DNA of 64,000 nucleotides from Thamnaconus septentrionalis. Lineage: Eukaryota > Chordata > Actinopteri > Tetraodontiformes > Monacanthidae. Below the pieces are notes generated by a model. It did not search any database and was not told where the DNA came from. It saw only the letters and a list, made by a program, of their open reading frames with translations. Position 1 is the stretch's first letter. Each line of letters opens with the position of its first letter. The translations under genes were made by a program, and so were the position numbers. The stretch spans positions 8,174,861 through 8,238,860 of the forward strand of contig CM020501.1 in assembly GCA_009823395.1 (NCBI GenBank), given 5' to 3'. This document shows, piece by piece, positions 1 to 11,576 of this stretch.

Positions 1-470
1 CGAATACAACAGTATCCGGCGCTGTGAAGTCAACCCATTTTCTTTTCTTGTGCTCTTCCTCTGGGTTTTATTTTATGGACTCTTCCTGAGCGGAGCCGGG
101 CTGTGTCTGTCTGGGGTTGGTTGGGCCGGCAAATCATGTTGTCTGTTACATTCCCGAGGCCTTCAGCTACTGACTTGCCAGAAATACAGCTTCTTGGCTG
201 ATGCCGCTGTTACACAAGTCAGACAGTGTTTCACATAACATAGACTTTGCAAAAGCACTTCTGGCTTTTGCACTACTTTGATCATGAAAGCGACACCAGA
301 AGTGCGGCAGGACGACCGACTTCAAACCAAAAGAAGCAATGTGAGATATTCCTTAAGAGCAAATACCTGCAAATGGACTGTAGATGACATAACTTGCTAA
401 AATCAGAGTCTAAAACATTACCTACAGTTAAGCAACAGCATCAACACAAGGGAAATGCATTCTGTGTTGT
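1..470. other. no recognisable gene (left edge)
   Basis: Unique-looking intergenic or intronic sequence. A 62-codon frame at 50-238 (+) begins with a hydrophobic run resembling a signal peptide, but it has no family resemblance and no splice context, so it is not called as a gene. Confidence 0.5.
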
Positions 471-474
471 TGAC

Positions 475-512
475 AGCTCCATCACTGAAAGCGGTCCCCT
501 TGGAAACAAGAC
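475..512 (+). repeat. terminal block of dispersed repeat family C
   Basis: The segment reads TCACTGAAAGCGGTCCCCTT followed by GGAAACAAGAC. Near-identical blocks occur at 39841-39879 and 56326-56359 (same strand) and at 55998-56019 (opposite strand). Recurrence in unrelated flanks marks a dispersed element, probably a MITE terminus. The 101-codon frame across this block (394-699) is therefore repeat-derived. Outer limits of this copy are not resolved. Confidence 0.65.
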
Positions 513-1041
513 ACGGCGTTACCAAGCTCTGGTAACAGAAGGTGGCCTTTTAGATTTTAGTGATTTAGGATCCAACATGACATTAGCTAACGTTAGCATG
601 GCCAGCTCAATCACTCGACATGGACATGCTGATGGTGTCAGATATTTTAATCGTCGCAAAACATTTTCCCAGCCAAGTGAGGGGAGGAGCTTGTTATGAT
701 ATGCATTCGCTTTCTAGCGGTCAAGAAAAATTGCCTATTGCCACTCTAACTTGAAAAAATTGAATGTTCAATGATGCTGTTTTAGAAAGAGACTCTGAGC
801 TAAATTTAGCTTGTGTCCAGCCTGGCTGGTCGAGCTTATGAATGCTTCAGTAATGACCCATTGTCTGAGCAGAAGGTCACTCACTATTGTATAGAGTTGC
901 TAATCAGTCAAACTGATTTATTGATTAAAATCTGTCATATGAGTCTATTGTGTAAACTGGTCTTTTATCATACATCTTTTATTGTGGTCGGTCGGTGAAT
1001 TCTTGCTGATATGTTATGGAAACAAAATGAGTCAAAACAAC

Positions 1042-1074
1042 ATTTTTGTTGCTGTTGCTGTTGTTGTTGTTGTA
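1042..1074. repeat. imperfect (TTG/CTG)n microsatellite
   Basis: Short run of TTG and CTG triplets near 1047-1072 in AT-rich sequence. Confidence 0.8.
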
Positions 1075-1075
1075 A

Positions 1076-3860
1076 TTTTCTGTTGACCAAAAGTGTGTGG
1101 CGTGTCTGACATGATATTACATTTCTGGCCATACACTAGACAATTTTAAGGCTGATACTGAGCCTGGTTCTCCCCCCAGTCGATCAAGGGAACATTGATT
1201 GAGCCTTGGCCTCGTCGTAAACAACTATTTGCCCAAACACTCGTCAGCTGTGCTGTCAGTAAGATTATTTTACTGCTCCCAATCAAGTCCCAGCCTCGCC
1301 GTAAATATAAAATGGGTTTTGTGTGTACGATTCTACGCTGGTGTGCCTCCTACAGCTCCTGTACCGTCTTCTCACGCAGGGTTTCGCCCATATTCTCATT
1401 TATCTGCCTTGGCATCAGTGTTAAACACAAGGTGAGCCAACACAACCAGCCTATCAGGTAATTTGTCCTCTATGTTCGATTCTCAGCTGACGTCACGTTT
1501 GAGCGGGTATGTGTCTGTGAGCTCCTGTATGGCTACACTCAGAGGATTTAAACAAACAAACCAAAGAAAATCTCAGTTGTAATTTGTTGCGGTTGAGCAC
1601 ATTTTAGATTAGGCAAAGACTTCGTTGTTGAGCCAGTCCTGGTTTTTCATCTCGTTTTTACATGTATTTTTATTATTTGCCTACATTTTAGCTATTGAAG
1701 TCCAATGGCACTGATTTCCAAATTATAGCCACACAATGGTCTTTTTTTTTCTTAAATTCTCAGTGGCAACCAAACACGAAAACATAGCCAAACAATTGAC
1801 AGACAATCAGACAGACATCAGTCACAGTCTGGCAATTTCAGAATTTAAAAAAAATGCACTTTATGAGGAGAAACCTGGTCATTTCGATCCAAACTGTTTG
1901 TGTCCCTACATGTTTGTTTTTTTTCAAGAAAGTAAAATAGAAAATATTTATATAAAAAATGTGACTGCTAAAATGTGAAGACCTATATTTGAACTGACAA
2001 TTTTTGTCATCACCAAGACTGAGGGAGACTGTTCACGCAGTCCCAGTCAGCAGCACCACCACCACCACCACTGCCCCCACTGCCACCTGCTTATCCTGAA
2101 CGAAGTCTTTGTGATTGACAGAAACACATTATCCACTTTCTGCTCACGTCCGGTGGAAACCAGTGTCCAAAGAGCCGAATTGGGTTTTTTGAAGTCACCC
2201 CAGTTCATTTTGATGCTAGTTGACAACACTACATCTCTTAATCCCAGTTTATCCACAAACACGAGACATACTGCCATGTGACGTCATTCTTTCCCACTTC
2301 ATTTGTTGTATTTGAATACATTTCATGTGACCCTGTCTAGTTAGAGTTTTGTTCCAAGGATTTTAGACTGTGTGTACAAAAGGCAGAATGATAGGGACTG
2401 AAAGCATTCCAGCTAGTTCATGTAACATGATCAGTTTTTTGTTTTTTTTCAAAACAAATAAACATCTTTATATTCCCATAGTCATTTCGGTGTAGCAAAC
2501 AAAATCTTGAAAAATAATACATAACAATACATTTTTAGTTGTAGTTGTAAACACATTTAGTTGTAAACACATTTAAAAATGTCTAATTCAGACTTCATTT
2601 ATTGCTGATTTACAGAGTCAGCATTTCAAAAACATGTATTTATGTGTGCATTTAAACCTGCAAAACGTGTGCTGGCACTACTAAAGCAAATAAATAGCTC
2701 ACAGCTGTTTTTTGTTTTTTTCGATTTGAATTTCAAAATTTCATTTGACGGCCGAGTTAAAATCACAGTGATAGCCGCTACTGATCTGGCACACAGCATC
2801 CACTTGTATCAGCGTAGAGTCGGTATTTGGTATTCAAATGGTGGACCAATGCAAAGCGGCCACTTGGTTTTGGCGTTGCGCTTCTCGTTTTGTTGCTTTA
2901 TTTTTGGAAGGAAAGTAAAGGCTTTAGGTGCAGCTGCGGGACTGTTGGCAGCTGTATGCTAATGGCTTGGCATGTTTGTGACTTTGAAATCAAAGCGAGT
3001 CTTATTCTGGTCAGAGCTGGCCTCAAGGCTGTCAGTTCTGTCGGGGAGGGCAGACAACAGAAAGACGGCGGGGACAACTTCTTCTTGCTGTTAATAAAGG
3101 AAAAGATAAATAATCACAGACCGGTCGTGGAGCCTAATGCAAACTGGCGACGCTAACAGCTTTCATTTATTTTTCATTGTGTGCGTGAACATGAGACGCC
3201 CACATCTGTTGGTGCTGGTCGTGGTCTCCGCCACCTTCTACTCATCACCGCGGCTCTGTCGCTGTCGCTCGTCTCCTCAGACACCCTTCAAACACCGTTT
3301 CTCTTTTTTTGACCCCGCCCTGATTCTTGACCAAAGTTTCTCTTTGAATCGCTCCTTTAAGCCCCCTCTCCCCCTCCATCTTCTTGCGCCTTTGTATCAC
3401 TCCCCTTCCATCTCTCGCCGACTCTCCTCCTCCTCCACCCTCCTCCATCTCCATATCTTCTACGCTCCACCTCTCTTCCACGCCGCGCAGGCCGTGTGAT
3501 ATGTAAATGTGCAGACAGCTGCTCTCCTTCCCCGGGTTTTGATTCAGCAGTCGACGTAATTAACAGCTCCACGAACTGTGACTCATCCCAAAGTAGGTGA
3601 GAGCTCCATCGGCCAATTGGCACGCTCTGTTCCCTTCCACCGTGGCCTTCGCTCTCTCTGAAAAAGAAAGGAAGAAAAAAAAACGGGGTGCGCATTGGAC
3701 GATATAGCTCGCCGAGATCCCCCCTCAGACACATTGTGTCATATTTTTTGTTTTTGTTTTTTTCCCTGAAATGTGTCTTTGGTCCCCCCCCACTTTTACT
3801 CCCCCAGCCCTCTCTTTCCGACCACCCCACCACAATAACTCCCCTGCTCTACTCCGTCTC
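1076..3860. other. long stretch without recognisable gene
   Basis: AT-rich sequence with scattered short poly(T)/poly(A) runs and a small CAC-repeat at about 2050-2070. CRE-like TGACGTCA cores occur near 1488 and 2279. The region 3180-3500 is pyrimidine-rich and gives 78-158-codon frames on both strands that are composition artefacts. No splice-bounded exon was recognised. Confidence 0.5.
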
Positions 3861-3861
3861 T

Positions 3862-4065
3862 CTGGGCCTGCTTACCTCCTTAATGGGGATATCAATTAAC
3901 ATGGGAGCGTTGGGACCCTCAGGTCCTTGGAGGCTTAATGTATGACATCTTGAGCCAAGGAGGCAGATTCCAATGTGATCGAGTGCCGCTCCTCCCTGGT
4001 ATTTATTCTTTACCCTTTTCCTCCTGGAAAAAAGGGATTTAATTGTCTTTGAGTCACTTCCTGTG
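3862..4065. promoter_or_regulatory. candidate conserved non-coding island
   Basis: About 200 bp of complex, repeat-free sequence between a pyrimidine-rich tract and AT-rich DNA. It contains homeodomain-type cores (ATCAATTAACAT near 3890, GGCTTAATG near 3932, TTTAATTG near 4039). The character resembles a developmental enhancer. This is inferred from composition only; no conservation data were available. Confidence 0.3.
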
Positions 4066-5577
4066 TGTACATTTTTAGAATCCTGGCAGGCTCCAGACAG
4101 CCCTAATCTGCACACCTATCTCCAAATTCGCCAAAACCGCTGATTTGCTCCGATCGTCTTTTATCACACTAGCATGCCGTTACTGAGTCTGTTTGATTTT
4201 TAATAAATAAATTTCTCTCGCTGGCCTGCTAGACACTATTGGCTGTTTTTAGGGGTTTTCTTTTATTGCTAGTCGTACATCAGCATAATAGACTGCGTGC
4301 TTTAGGCTACAGTGAGTTGAATCCAGGTCAGAGTGTGTTCTAATGCTTCATAATCATCAAATCTAAGAAAAAAAAAAAAAAGGGGCATAACAGGCACCAA
4401 AAATACCTGACAAGATGTTATTTCTGTCAAAAGTGTTCCGGGTGTTTCGTTTCTTGTGAGATTTCATTGTGATCAGTGTTCCCCTGCCGATTGTAACCTT
4501 TTGAATTGCTCTGGATGTGCTTTTGGACATGAGTCATCCATACATGTCTGAGGTATTGAACTGAACAACGGCACCACGGTAGTGCGTTACAAAAAAGATG
4601 AACTGTAAATGACCATCCACCGAGGTGGGATACGATGTGATTTCTGGAGAGAAATGGTCTAGTTAAGGAGAGAAGATATTACACGTTGAATTTTATTTTA
4701 TCAAAATATCCCCATCGTAACTTTTCAAAACTGTGCAAATCAGTGATATTTCACGGCGCAGAATAATTAATATACCAGTGGGGGCCTGCAAGTACAGCTG
4801 CTCAAAGTCACTCACTCCTCTGCTGGATCAACGGTTGCTTTAGAGACATTTCAAACATGCTCAACTAGCAGCTGGTTTGATTGTCTGTTCTTGCTGTGGA
4901 AAGCCACAAGAAAGCAGCAGACACTTCAATGCATTACCAGACTTCAAAACATTTGATAGGCCTTTTTTCCCCAGCATGCATTATGACTTAACATAGAGAA
5001 GCATGGGTCGAACTAGCAGCATTCGTGTTGACTTTGTTCCACTGCAAGTGCTGCATCAGGGACAATTTTACAATTTGACAATCAGTGACAGGGCCCTCAG
5101 ACTGAAACTCAGCTAAACAAAGATGTCTTTTTTTTTTAAGGAAATAAAAAAAGGAAGACTCATCATTCCTGAATCCAGCAGTAGCTGTTCAGACAGTGGC
5201 CCTGCAAGATTGCAAATCCTTGCAAAGTTAGTGACTAGCTGACAAATGGTCTTAAGATGTGAGAGACACTCACAGATCTGTCTTTGAAAAAAAAAAACCT
5301 CCATTTTAAATTTTAACCAGCTTAACATTAAGAAATAATTCAATGAAAGGGATGAGGGTGGACTTCAGGGGAAGAGCTGATTTAAAAACTCTGAGTATGT
5401 GCCTTACTAGTGGAAGTTTTGGTATATATCTGTTTGTGGCGTGAAACAACGGAATGGGTTCAGGGAGGAGCATCAAGTGTTCCAACATGAACCAATTCTG
5501 AAGCACATTTAAAAAGATGATTTATAAAATATACAGGTGGTTTCTGGTTATCACAAGGTGTTGTTGGTGTTTGTTCT

Positions 5578-5578
<1 letters not shown>
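4066..5578. other. no recognisable feature beyond low-complexity runs
   Basis: AT-rich unique sequence with an A-run at 4369-4381 and short poly(T)/poly(A) runs near 5127 and 5286. No exon-like or transposon-like structure was recognised. Confidence 0.5.
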
Positions 5579-5579
<1 letters not shown>

Positions 5580-5630
<51 letters not shown>

Positions 5631-5655
5631 CTCTCTCTCTCTTTCTCTCTCTCTT
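5580..5655. repeat. (TC)n microsatellite
   Basis: About 38 CT/TC units with two interruptions (CG near 5627, TT near 5643). Confidence 0.98.
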
Positions 5656-6592
5656 CTCCTTATCCATTTATTTATTTTTGTTAACTGTTTTTTGACGAAG
5701 GGGAAGAATTAGAAGCTGCACTTCTTCCCTCCCCTTTTCAGACATTGAAACAAAATCATTTTGTGGTGCTTGATTTGCTAATATTGTCTTTTTCTGTTCA
5801 CTTATGTATTATTATTTTTTGTTCTTTTGCTCATTTCATACATATGACTTTGCATGTTTGTCAAGGAAGTCTTTTCACATATGTCAAGGATAAATAGCAT
5901 CGGAGCCATTGTCCTTTGCCGTCTGACTCAGTGTCGGTCTTGGTCTCTCGGCTGCCCCGTGCCTGTCCTCCCCTAATGTCTCAGCGCAGTCACACTTCAC
6001 CGACTGGACCTTTTAGTACCAGTGAGTCAGCCTCAGTGCAAGCATGGGTAGTAGACACCAGGATGCACCGGCAGTATAGTTACATAACTAATGATAAGTG
6101 CAGTTTGTCTGGAGAGCTTCAAGGCCGTCCTCCCTCCGCAGGATGAATCCCAGGACTTTGTCGCTGCTCCGCTGTGCCAGATATCAGCCGAAAGACGCGA
6201 CCGTAAATATTTTTCTTAAAACTCCCTCCTGACTTGACCCCGCGGTGTGAGGTTGCATTAGGCTGCTATTTCCTGCTGCGTCAGGGCTTAAGGTCAACAG
6301 CGAATTGACATAATCAATGTCTAAATGGAGTAAAAGCTACAGCGGTTGACAGCCTGCAGAGCCGAGGAGAACACGGGCCGAGATGGACGCCATCACCGGC
6401 GGCTCCGGTTCCTCTCGGTACCAAGTCACACGTTGGCTCCTTTAATCATCCACTGGTCTGGAGGAACACTTTTCTTACGAAGTCCTTTTAAACAGACCCA
6501 CTAAACGCTTCCAGAGTGTCGGGCTGACGAGGGGCGGGGGCGATGAGGTCAGCGTGGTCGTCTGCCAGATAAAATTCAAAAGTAATCAGAGC

Positions 6593-6630
6593 CGATCCCG
6601 TCCGTAACCATTATGTTGCGGACGGGATCG
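6593..6630. other. near-perfect 16-bp hairpin
   Basis: CGATCCCGTCCGTAAC is followed by the loop CATTAT and then GTTGCGGACGGGATCG. Fifteen of sixteen positions are Watson-Crick pairs and one is G-U in RNA. The arms are GC-rich in a non-repetitive context, so this is unlikely to be simple low-complexity pairing. It is shorter than a typical microRNA precursor. Function unknown. Confidence 0.85.
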
Positions 6631-6672
6631 ATAGTGACAAGGTCTGCAGGACATCGCTCCCGGGGCTGTCAG

Positions 6673-6727
6673 CGGGGGATGGGGGGTGGGGCGGGGGAGG
6701 GGCTGATCTATGGGGTGGGGAGGGGGG
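6673..6727 (+). other. G-quadruplex-prone G-rich tract
   Basis: At least six runs of four or more G are separated by 1-2 bases, then a 12-base gap and three further runs on the + strand. This meets the usual G4 pattern many times over. Confidence 0.85.
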
Positions 6728-7199
6728 AAACGGGCGGCCACTTGACGAGGGCCGTATAAATGAATAGTGGATGTTTATCAAGCGGCGCAAGATTTATTTA
6801 GAAATGTGTAACGATGCAGTGTTTGATGTTACTCTTTGAATGAAATGTGAGCCAGGGGTTAACCGGATGGGAGGAGCGTGCGTGTGCGTCTATGTGTGTG
6901 TCAGACTGCACATATGCCCCCCCGCCTCCTTTGTGGCCTTTGAAATGCCTTTTTTTCCTCCCTTATTTAAACCATGCTGCTCTGGTACCTCCTGAGCTTT
7001 CAAACCCCTGGGTGGTCGATATGGCCTAGTTTTAGAATTTCCTGCTGCTTGCAGAGAAACACACAAACAGCTGGCACACATACAATTCACCGTGAGCCTC
7101 CACCCCTCGCCCCTCCCCCCTCCGCGCTCGCACACGCGGGCGACGTGGCGATACAGGCCTTGTAAATGAGTCGGCGGAACACGCAACGGGGGTGTTTTA

Positions 7200-7320
7200 T
7201 TTACCTTTATCCAGGGAGGTCATCTGAAGATGGAGAGGAGAGGAGAGGGGGAGGGGTGATGAGGTGTGGGAAAAATGGAGGAAGAGGAGGGGGAGACAGC
7301 CAGCGCGGAAATATAATAAT
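7200..7320 (+). repeat. GA-rich purine tract
   Basis: Imperfect GGAGAGGA-type purine sequence. It produces a minus-strand 106-codon frame rich in P/S/L that is not a gene. Confidence 0.7.
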
Positions 7321-7478
7321 GTGTCACAGAACATGGGGCTGAGCCAAGACACATGCTGTGAATAATCTGTGCTTTTTTTTTCTTCCTCCTGCTGAACCGG
7401 TTGTTGTATCATTGAACACATCATGCCAGATACGTCTGGCTGGCCTGACAGACCTGGGGGTGGATAATTAGGACGTGA

Positions 7479-7504
7479 TGGGGTGGGGTGGGGGGTGGGG
7501 GTGG
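7479..7504 (+). other. G-quadruplex-prone tract
   Basis: GGGG-T-GGGG-T-GGGGGG-T-GGGGG arrangement with single-base loops, a strong G4 motif. Confidence 0.9.
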
Positions 7505-7719
7505 ATGAGAGGTTCACCCAGTTATTTCAAGGCAGCATCAATCATTGAGTAACATAAAGATAAAATGTGTTATATTGAATTGAATATTATATTATCACAC
7601 ACCTGATAGTCTGACTGGCCTTTCAGTTCCGGAGGGATGCCAGCACTCGGCTGGTCCCAACTTCCGTACTGCACTTTTTCCTAAAGGACTGAATCAGTTC
7701 CAGGTCATCCTAGTCCTGA

Positions 7720-7806
7720 AGGTTGAGTTCACGTCACTGGACTGGTTTTTGGTCCCTCAAAAATGTTTCATCTCTTATCTTAAAGAGCTTCATCAGTTCA
7801 GGGCAG
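7720..7806. repeat. fragment of a dispersed fish repeat
   Basis: The succession CTGGACTGGTTTTTGGTCCC, then ATGTTTCATCTCTTATCT, then AGCTTCATCAGTTCAG matches, from memory, a very common teleost repeat motif in which a 'CTGGACTTGTTTTTGG' block precedes a 'TTTCGCCTCTCATCC' block. Only this short piece is recognised and the element class is not assigned. Confidence 0.5.
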
Positions 7807-7864
7807 CTTGCTACACGCATGCTTGTTTTGGCTGTGTTTACCCACAATGCCCTGTATTGTAGTC

Positions 7865-8530
7865 CAGCGGTCGCTAACCTTTTTTGCACCATGGCCCGGT
7901 GAGACAATATTTTCACGGACCGGCGTGAAAACTGTGGTATTTTCTAAATATATTAATAAATGGGATTCCACTGTGTGCACGTTTGGAACTTTATTAGCAA
8001 CGTCCTCCTGATATGGCGGCAACAACATAACGTATCAAAAGGCAGCTGGTCTTTTAATGCAGGGTGATTGGTCTCTGAGTGGCGAAGCAGTTTTGAAGGC
8101 TTCATTGCCTCATTAGAGAGCCGATCGCTGCATGTTAAGCAGAGTGGGCTTGTTGCGTAGGAATCTTTTGTTGAGATAAAGTTAGTGGTAGGACTCCTGC
8201 TCTGGTCTGTTAAACCTTGCTTTCTTTTTCTTGGAAGTCGTGGGCTCTTCTATCTCCTCACTGGGCCTTTTCCTCTTTCCAAAGACGTTTGTCTTCACTC
8301 ATGCGGCTCGTGGGCTTAATCTAGCGGTAACATATCACTTGACCGAGACAAGCGACTTGATATGCGTCAAGAGTTGAGCCATTGATGGATTTAACGGAGA
8401 GAATCTGGTATTTTTTCAATATAAAATTGTTCAGACTTTGATAATAAATAAAACGGAAAAACGGAATTAAACGGTACCAAATTACCCAGGGACCGGTACC
8501 AATCCACGGCCCAGGGGTTGGGGACTGTTG
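7865..8530. mobile_element. non-autonomous hAT-like transposon with 8-bp target duplication
   Basis: A 666-bp element flanked by the perfect direct repeat TTGTAGTC at 7857-7864 and 8531-8538, the 8-bp duplication expected of hAT transposons. The left end starts CAGCGGTCGCTAACC and continues through CACCATGGCCCGG. Read inward, the right end is CAACAGTCCCCAACCCCTGG and continues into CCGTGGATTGGTACCGG. The ends are related but imperfect inverted repeats (GGTCSCYAACC core) with GGACCGG subterminal motifs. No transposase frame remains (longest about 76 codons), so it is non-autonomous or deleted. The intact duplication suggests a fairly recent insertion. Confidence 0.85.
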
Positions 8531-8538
8531 TTGTAGTC

Positions 8539-9180
8539 CACTTCCCATATTCCCTCTCAGAATGCCGCAGTATACAAAATTGCATTGTTACTTCACTTGA
8601 TTAGTGGAAACACCCTCATCCGGCTTCAGCCTCTTAGGGCGAAGAAGCTAAAACAATAAGCATGAAGCTAAAACCCGAGCGTTTTTGCAGCAGGATGCTG
8701 CGAAGGCTTTCGAGTGATTAATCTTGAGGGATGCTAAGCCAGTGCAACCTCATTCAGGCCTGTTTTTAGGACACCACCACAAAGCAACCCCTTTGCTTAA
8801 TACAGGAAGGATGAAAAGTCAGGCCATTACTTGCAAATGGTTAGAATACAAAAGTTCAATGATTTGCGCCTGCTTGAATAAATACAGCGAGGCAGCTGAC
8901 ACACCCGTGGCGATGCCGTCTAAAAACCAGGGCACCAGTATTGAATTTCCTGTTATCATTGTGTTGAATGGACAGATGGTTACAGCAGGCACATAGCAAT
9001 AAGACTCATCACTCTGAAAATCCAGGTTTAGGCCTAAATCTACTGGAGCGTGGAGTCCCCGGGTGTCTTAAATAAAGCGCTCTGAAGTCGACTCGGCTTT
9101 TCACAAGGCAACTTTAAAACTTTCAATCCGGCAAGAGAGAAGTCCTCTGAGTACACCACCTTGACCTTCGCTCACTCCCT
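8539..9180. other. no recognisable gene
   Basis: Unique sequence downstream of the hAT-like element. The 90-codon frame at 8724-8996 (+) has no recognisable domain. Confidence 0.5.
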
Positions 9181-9194
9181 CCCCCCCCCCCCCC
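9181..9194. repeat. poly(C) run
   Basis: Fourteen consecutive C within a CT-rich stretch. Length is likely to be unreliable in sequencing. Confidence 0.95.
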
Positions 9195-9204
9195 TCCCGC
9201 CCTC

Positions 9205-9710
9205 TGCAAGGGAGATGAAAATGATCTGATTGATTGGCCCAATCGCCCGATTGGATGGCTGAGACATTGATTTGCGTGAAAGGAAATATCGGTGAAGTTA
9301 GCGCGTGCGTGCTGTTTATGTATCCTTTGGCAAAAACTGCGAACGCCGAGTGCAAAGAAGCGGCAACACGGATCGATGCAGCAACATGCGTGCGCCGGCC
9401 GAACTCGTCTCAAAATACATCCCCAAACCACCCACGTATCGGCTTCGTGTGCCGTTTACGCACAGGCCGTAGTGCGCACGTGCGCGCACGTCTCGTCCCA
9501 CGCCCGGCGCAAACGGAGAGGAGGATCTCCAAGACATCTGGGAGCAAACACGCGACGCTCCTGGAGAGGACGGGGTGGGCGGACGGAGAGGGAGGGGATG
9601 GATGAGAGCCGAGGGAGATCATGGAGGGAGGTGACGGGGGAGGGAGGGGCAGGTGCGAGTGGAGGGGGGGGGGGTGCTGGAGATGAAGTGGTGAGTCAGG
9701 AATGAGGTGT
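9205..9710. other. CpG-containing GC-rich block, no gene recognised
   Basis: From about 9300 to 9560 CpG is frequent (clusters such as GTGCGCACGTGCGCGCACG near 9472), followed by a GGAGGG-rich purine tract at 9565-9675. Both strands give frames over 100 codons with biased composition. The stretch could be regulatory, but no splice site pair or promoter element decides it. Confidence 0.4.
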
Positions 9711-9852
9711 GAAAAGATACAGTGCTCGGAATGATTCTCTTCCTCATCCCCTGCGCCGCCTCTCAAGGATGGAGGAGATTTTAAGGTGGTCCTCCTTTCT
9801 TCTCACTCCGACTGTCTCCTCTTCTTCCCCTCTACTTTTGCTCCTCACCTCC

Positions 9853-9875
9853 TTTTTTTTTTTTTTTTTTTTTTT
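9853..9875. repeat. poly(T) run
   Basis: 23 consecutive T. The minus-strand poly-K in the translated frame comes from this run. Confidence 0.95.
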
Positions 9876-9879
9876 ACCT

Positions 9880-10520
9880 CCCTCCTCCGATTCCATTAGT
9901 TCCTTACCACGTGTGAGTGAATGTTCCAGGGGTTTTGTCACTCTTGCCTCCAGTGCCAGCGCCACTGACGGCCACCCGAGACTGACGTTAATAACAGAGA
10001 AATAGGACACCACTAGTGTCTCCGCCTTTACAATCTCCTCACTGGTTCCACATACTGGTTGTCTGCAGTTGTAGACTAACTGGCATTCTAACCTGGGCTT
10101 GCTGTAACAGCTATCTCAACAAGAATTAAAAATAAATAAATAAAAATGATTTGTCCTTGTCTTGAGTTAAAATATCTCCTTTCCTTTCTTGGAGGAAGAC
10201 TAGAGATGATCCAGGTTTAAATGAAGGCATAGATTCAACCTGACCAGAGGCAGGTTTATCTTGAGATTAAAGGCTGTTTGCCTCATTGGAGAAATGGTTT
10301 ACAGCACCTTGACAACATCAATGAAAACCATCGCTGGGACTGTAACTCAGATTGTTAGGAGACAGAGGCACTCCACTGTATGAATGTCCTCAGACAGCCC
10401 AGACCCACCAACTGAATATTACAATAACCTTCATGTTCCAATGGCAGAGGAAGCCAATGACTGATTGACCTTTGCTTTTTAGATATTGAGTGAGTGTTCT
10501 TGAAGTGATGGAACTGTTTT
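9880..10520. other. no recognisable feature
   Basis: Unique non-coding sequence. An AAATAAATAAATAAAAA run at about 10129-10145 is the only simple repeat. Confidence 0.5.
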
Positions 10521-10552
10521 ATTATCATTATTATTATTATTATTATTATTAT

Positions 10553-10602
<50 letters not shown>
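10521..10602. repeat. compound (ATT)n-(AGT)n microsatellite
   Basis: About 11 ATT units change into about 15 AGT units, so one triplet array appears to have mutated into another. Confidence 0.97.
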
Positions 10603-11536
10603 TTCATTCTATACTAAAAAAATGTTTATTTGAAGAGAACATAGGGAGATTAAATTCTGGTTGAATTGCACTGCAACATTTTCTCTTCAGGGGAGAAAAG
10701 GTTCACAGCGGCACTGTTGCTCAGAACATTGACGTATTGCTGCTGTAGGTGCGTCATGTCTCTCTCCATCTCCTCACTTGTGTTCATGTTCTTTTTAATA
10801 TTGTTAAACTATACAGCAGCTTTCTAATGAAGGTCTTTTTTTCCGCCTTTTGTCCTGCTGCCAGGGTTGAACATACTGGCTGCTGCTGCAAGTGTATGCG
10901 GCTGTTTGTCCCGACTCCTCCGAAAGATGGTTCAAGCTCAGGTCATCTTTTTGCTGAAAATTTGAGACACGTGATGTGAAGAGTAAAGGCCATTTAGTTG
11001 ACGCGAACGTGTGTGGGGAAAGCAGTATATACACTGTAGCAAATGAGTGCTGGAGTGTTTTCCCATCTGAACTGGATGATTATTATGTGCTCCACCTTCT
11101 GGGGGTTGTTGGCTTTCAGTCATCCCAGTCGACAGGGACGCTGATCTGACTTGAAAAACAACCTGTGAGCAATGGCTTTTTTCAGTTGCGTTTTATTTTT
11201 ATTTATTTATTTTTTTTACGTTTTTTCACAGGACCTTTAAAAGGCAACATGGTAATCATGTAAGCACTTGTGACTTGTGAGTGATTACAATCTGGCCAAC
11301 ATTAAAAAAACAAACAATCTTAACTAGCTTTTTGGACGGTCACTATGGTTACTTTATCAATTGAATAACATATTACTCACAATTGCAGCTCATTTATTTC
11401 TTTTTTAATTGTGTTTATATTATTATATTATTATATTATTATATTAGCTGGCACTTTGAAATTGTTTTCTTTTATAAAAAAAAATCCTCTCACCTTTATT
11501 GATTTCCTTTTAACGTCTGGGGTTCACACTCTAGCT

Positions 11537-11537
<1 letters not shown>
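10603..11537. other. no recognisable gene
   Basis: AT-rich sequence. A four-unit TATTA-type run lies near 11417-11446. No exon-like structure. Confidence 0.5.

Positions 11538-11574
<37 letters not shown>
11538..11574. repeat. (CA)n microsatellite
   Basis: About 18 CA units. Confidence 0.98.

Positions 11575-11576
<2 letters not shown>

Larger units (their letters stand above)
6150..6850. promoter_or_regulatory. candidate regulatory island with hairpin and G-rich core
   Basis: About 700 bp of complex, CpG-containing, repeat-free sequence including TTTAATCATCC near 6440, a near-perfect hairpin at 6593-6630 and a G-quadruplex-prone block at 6673-6727. The right side has GTATAAATGAATAG near 6753. 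It resembles an upstream enhancer or distal promoter. No exon was recognised. Confidence 0.3.

Noticed and set aside
394..699. 101-codon frame with motif ITESGPLGNKT
   Set aside because: A related motif (VTDSGPLENNT) appears on the minus strand near 56 kb and the underlying DNA recurs in four places, so it is transposon sequence rather than a gene.
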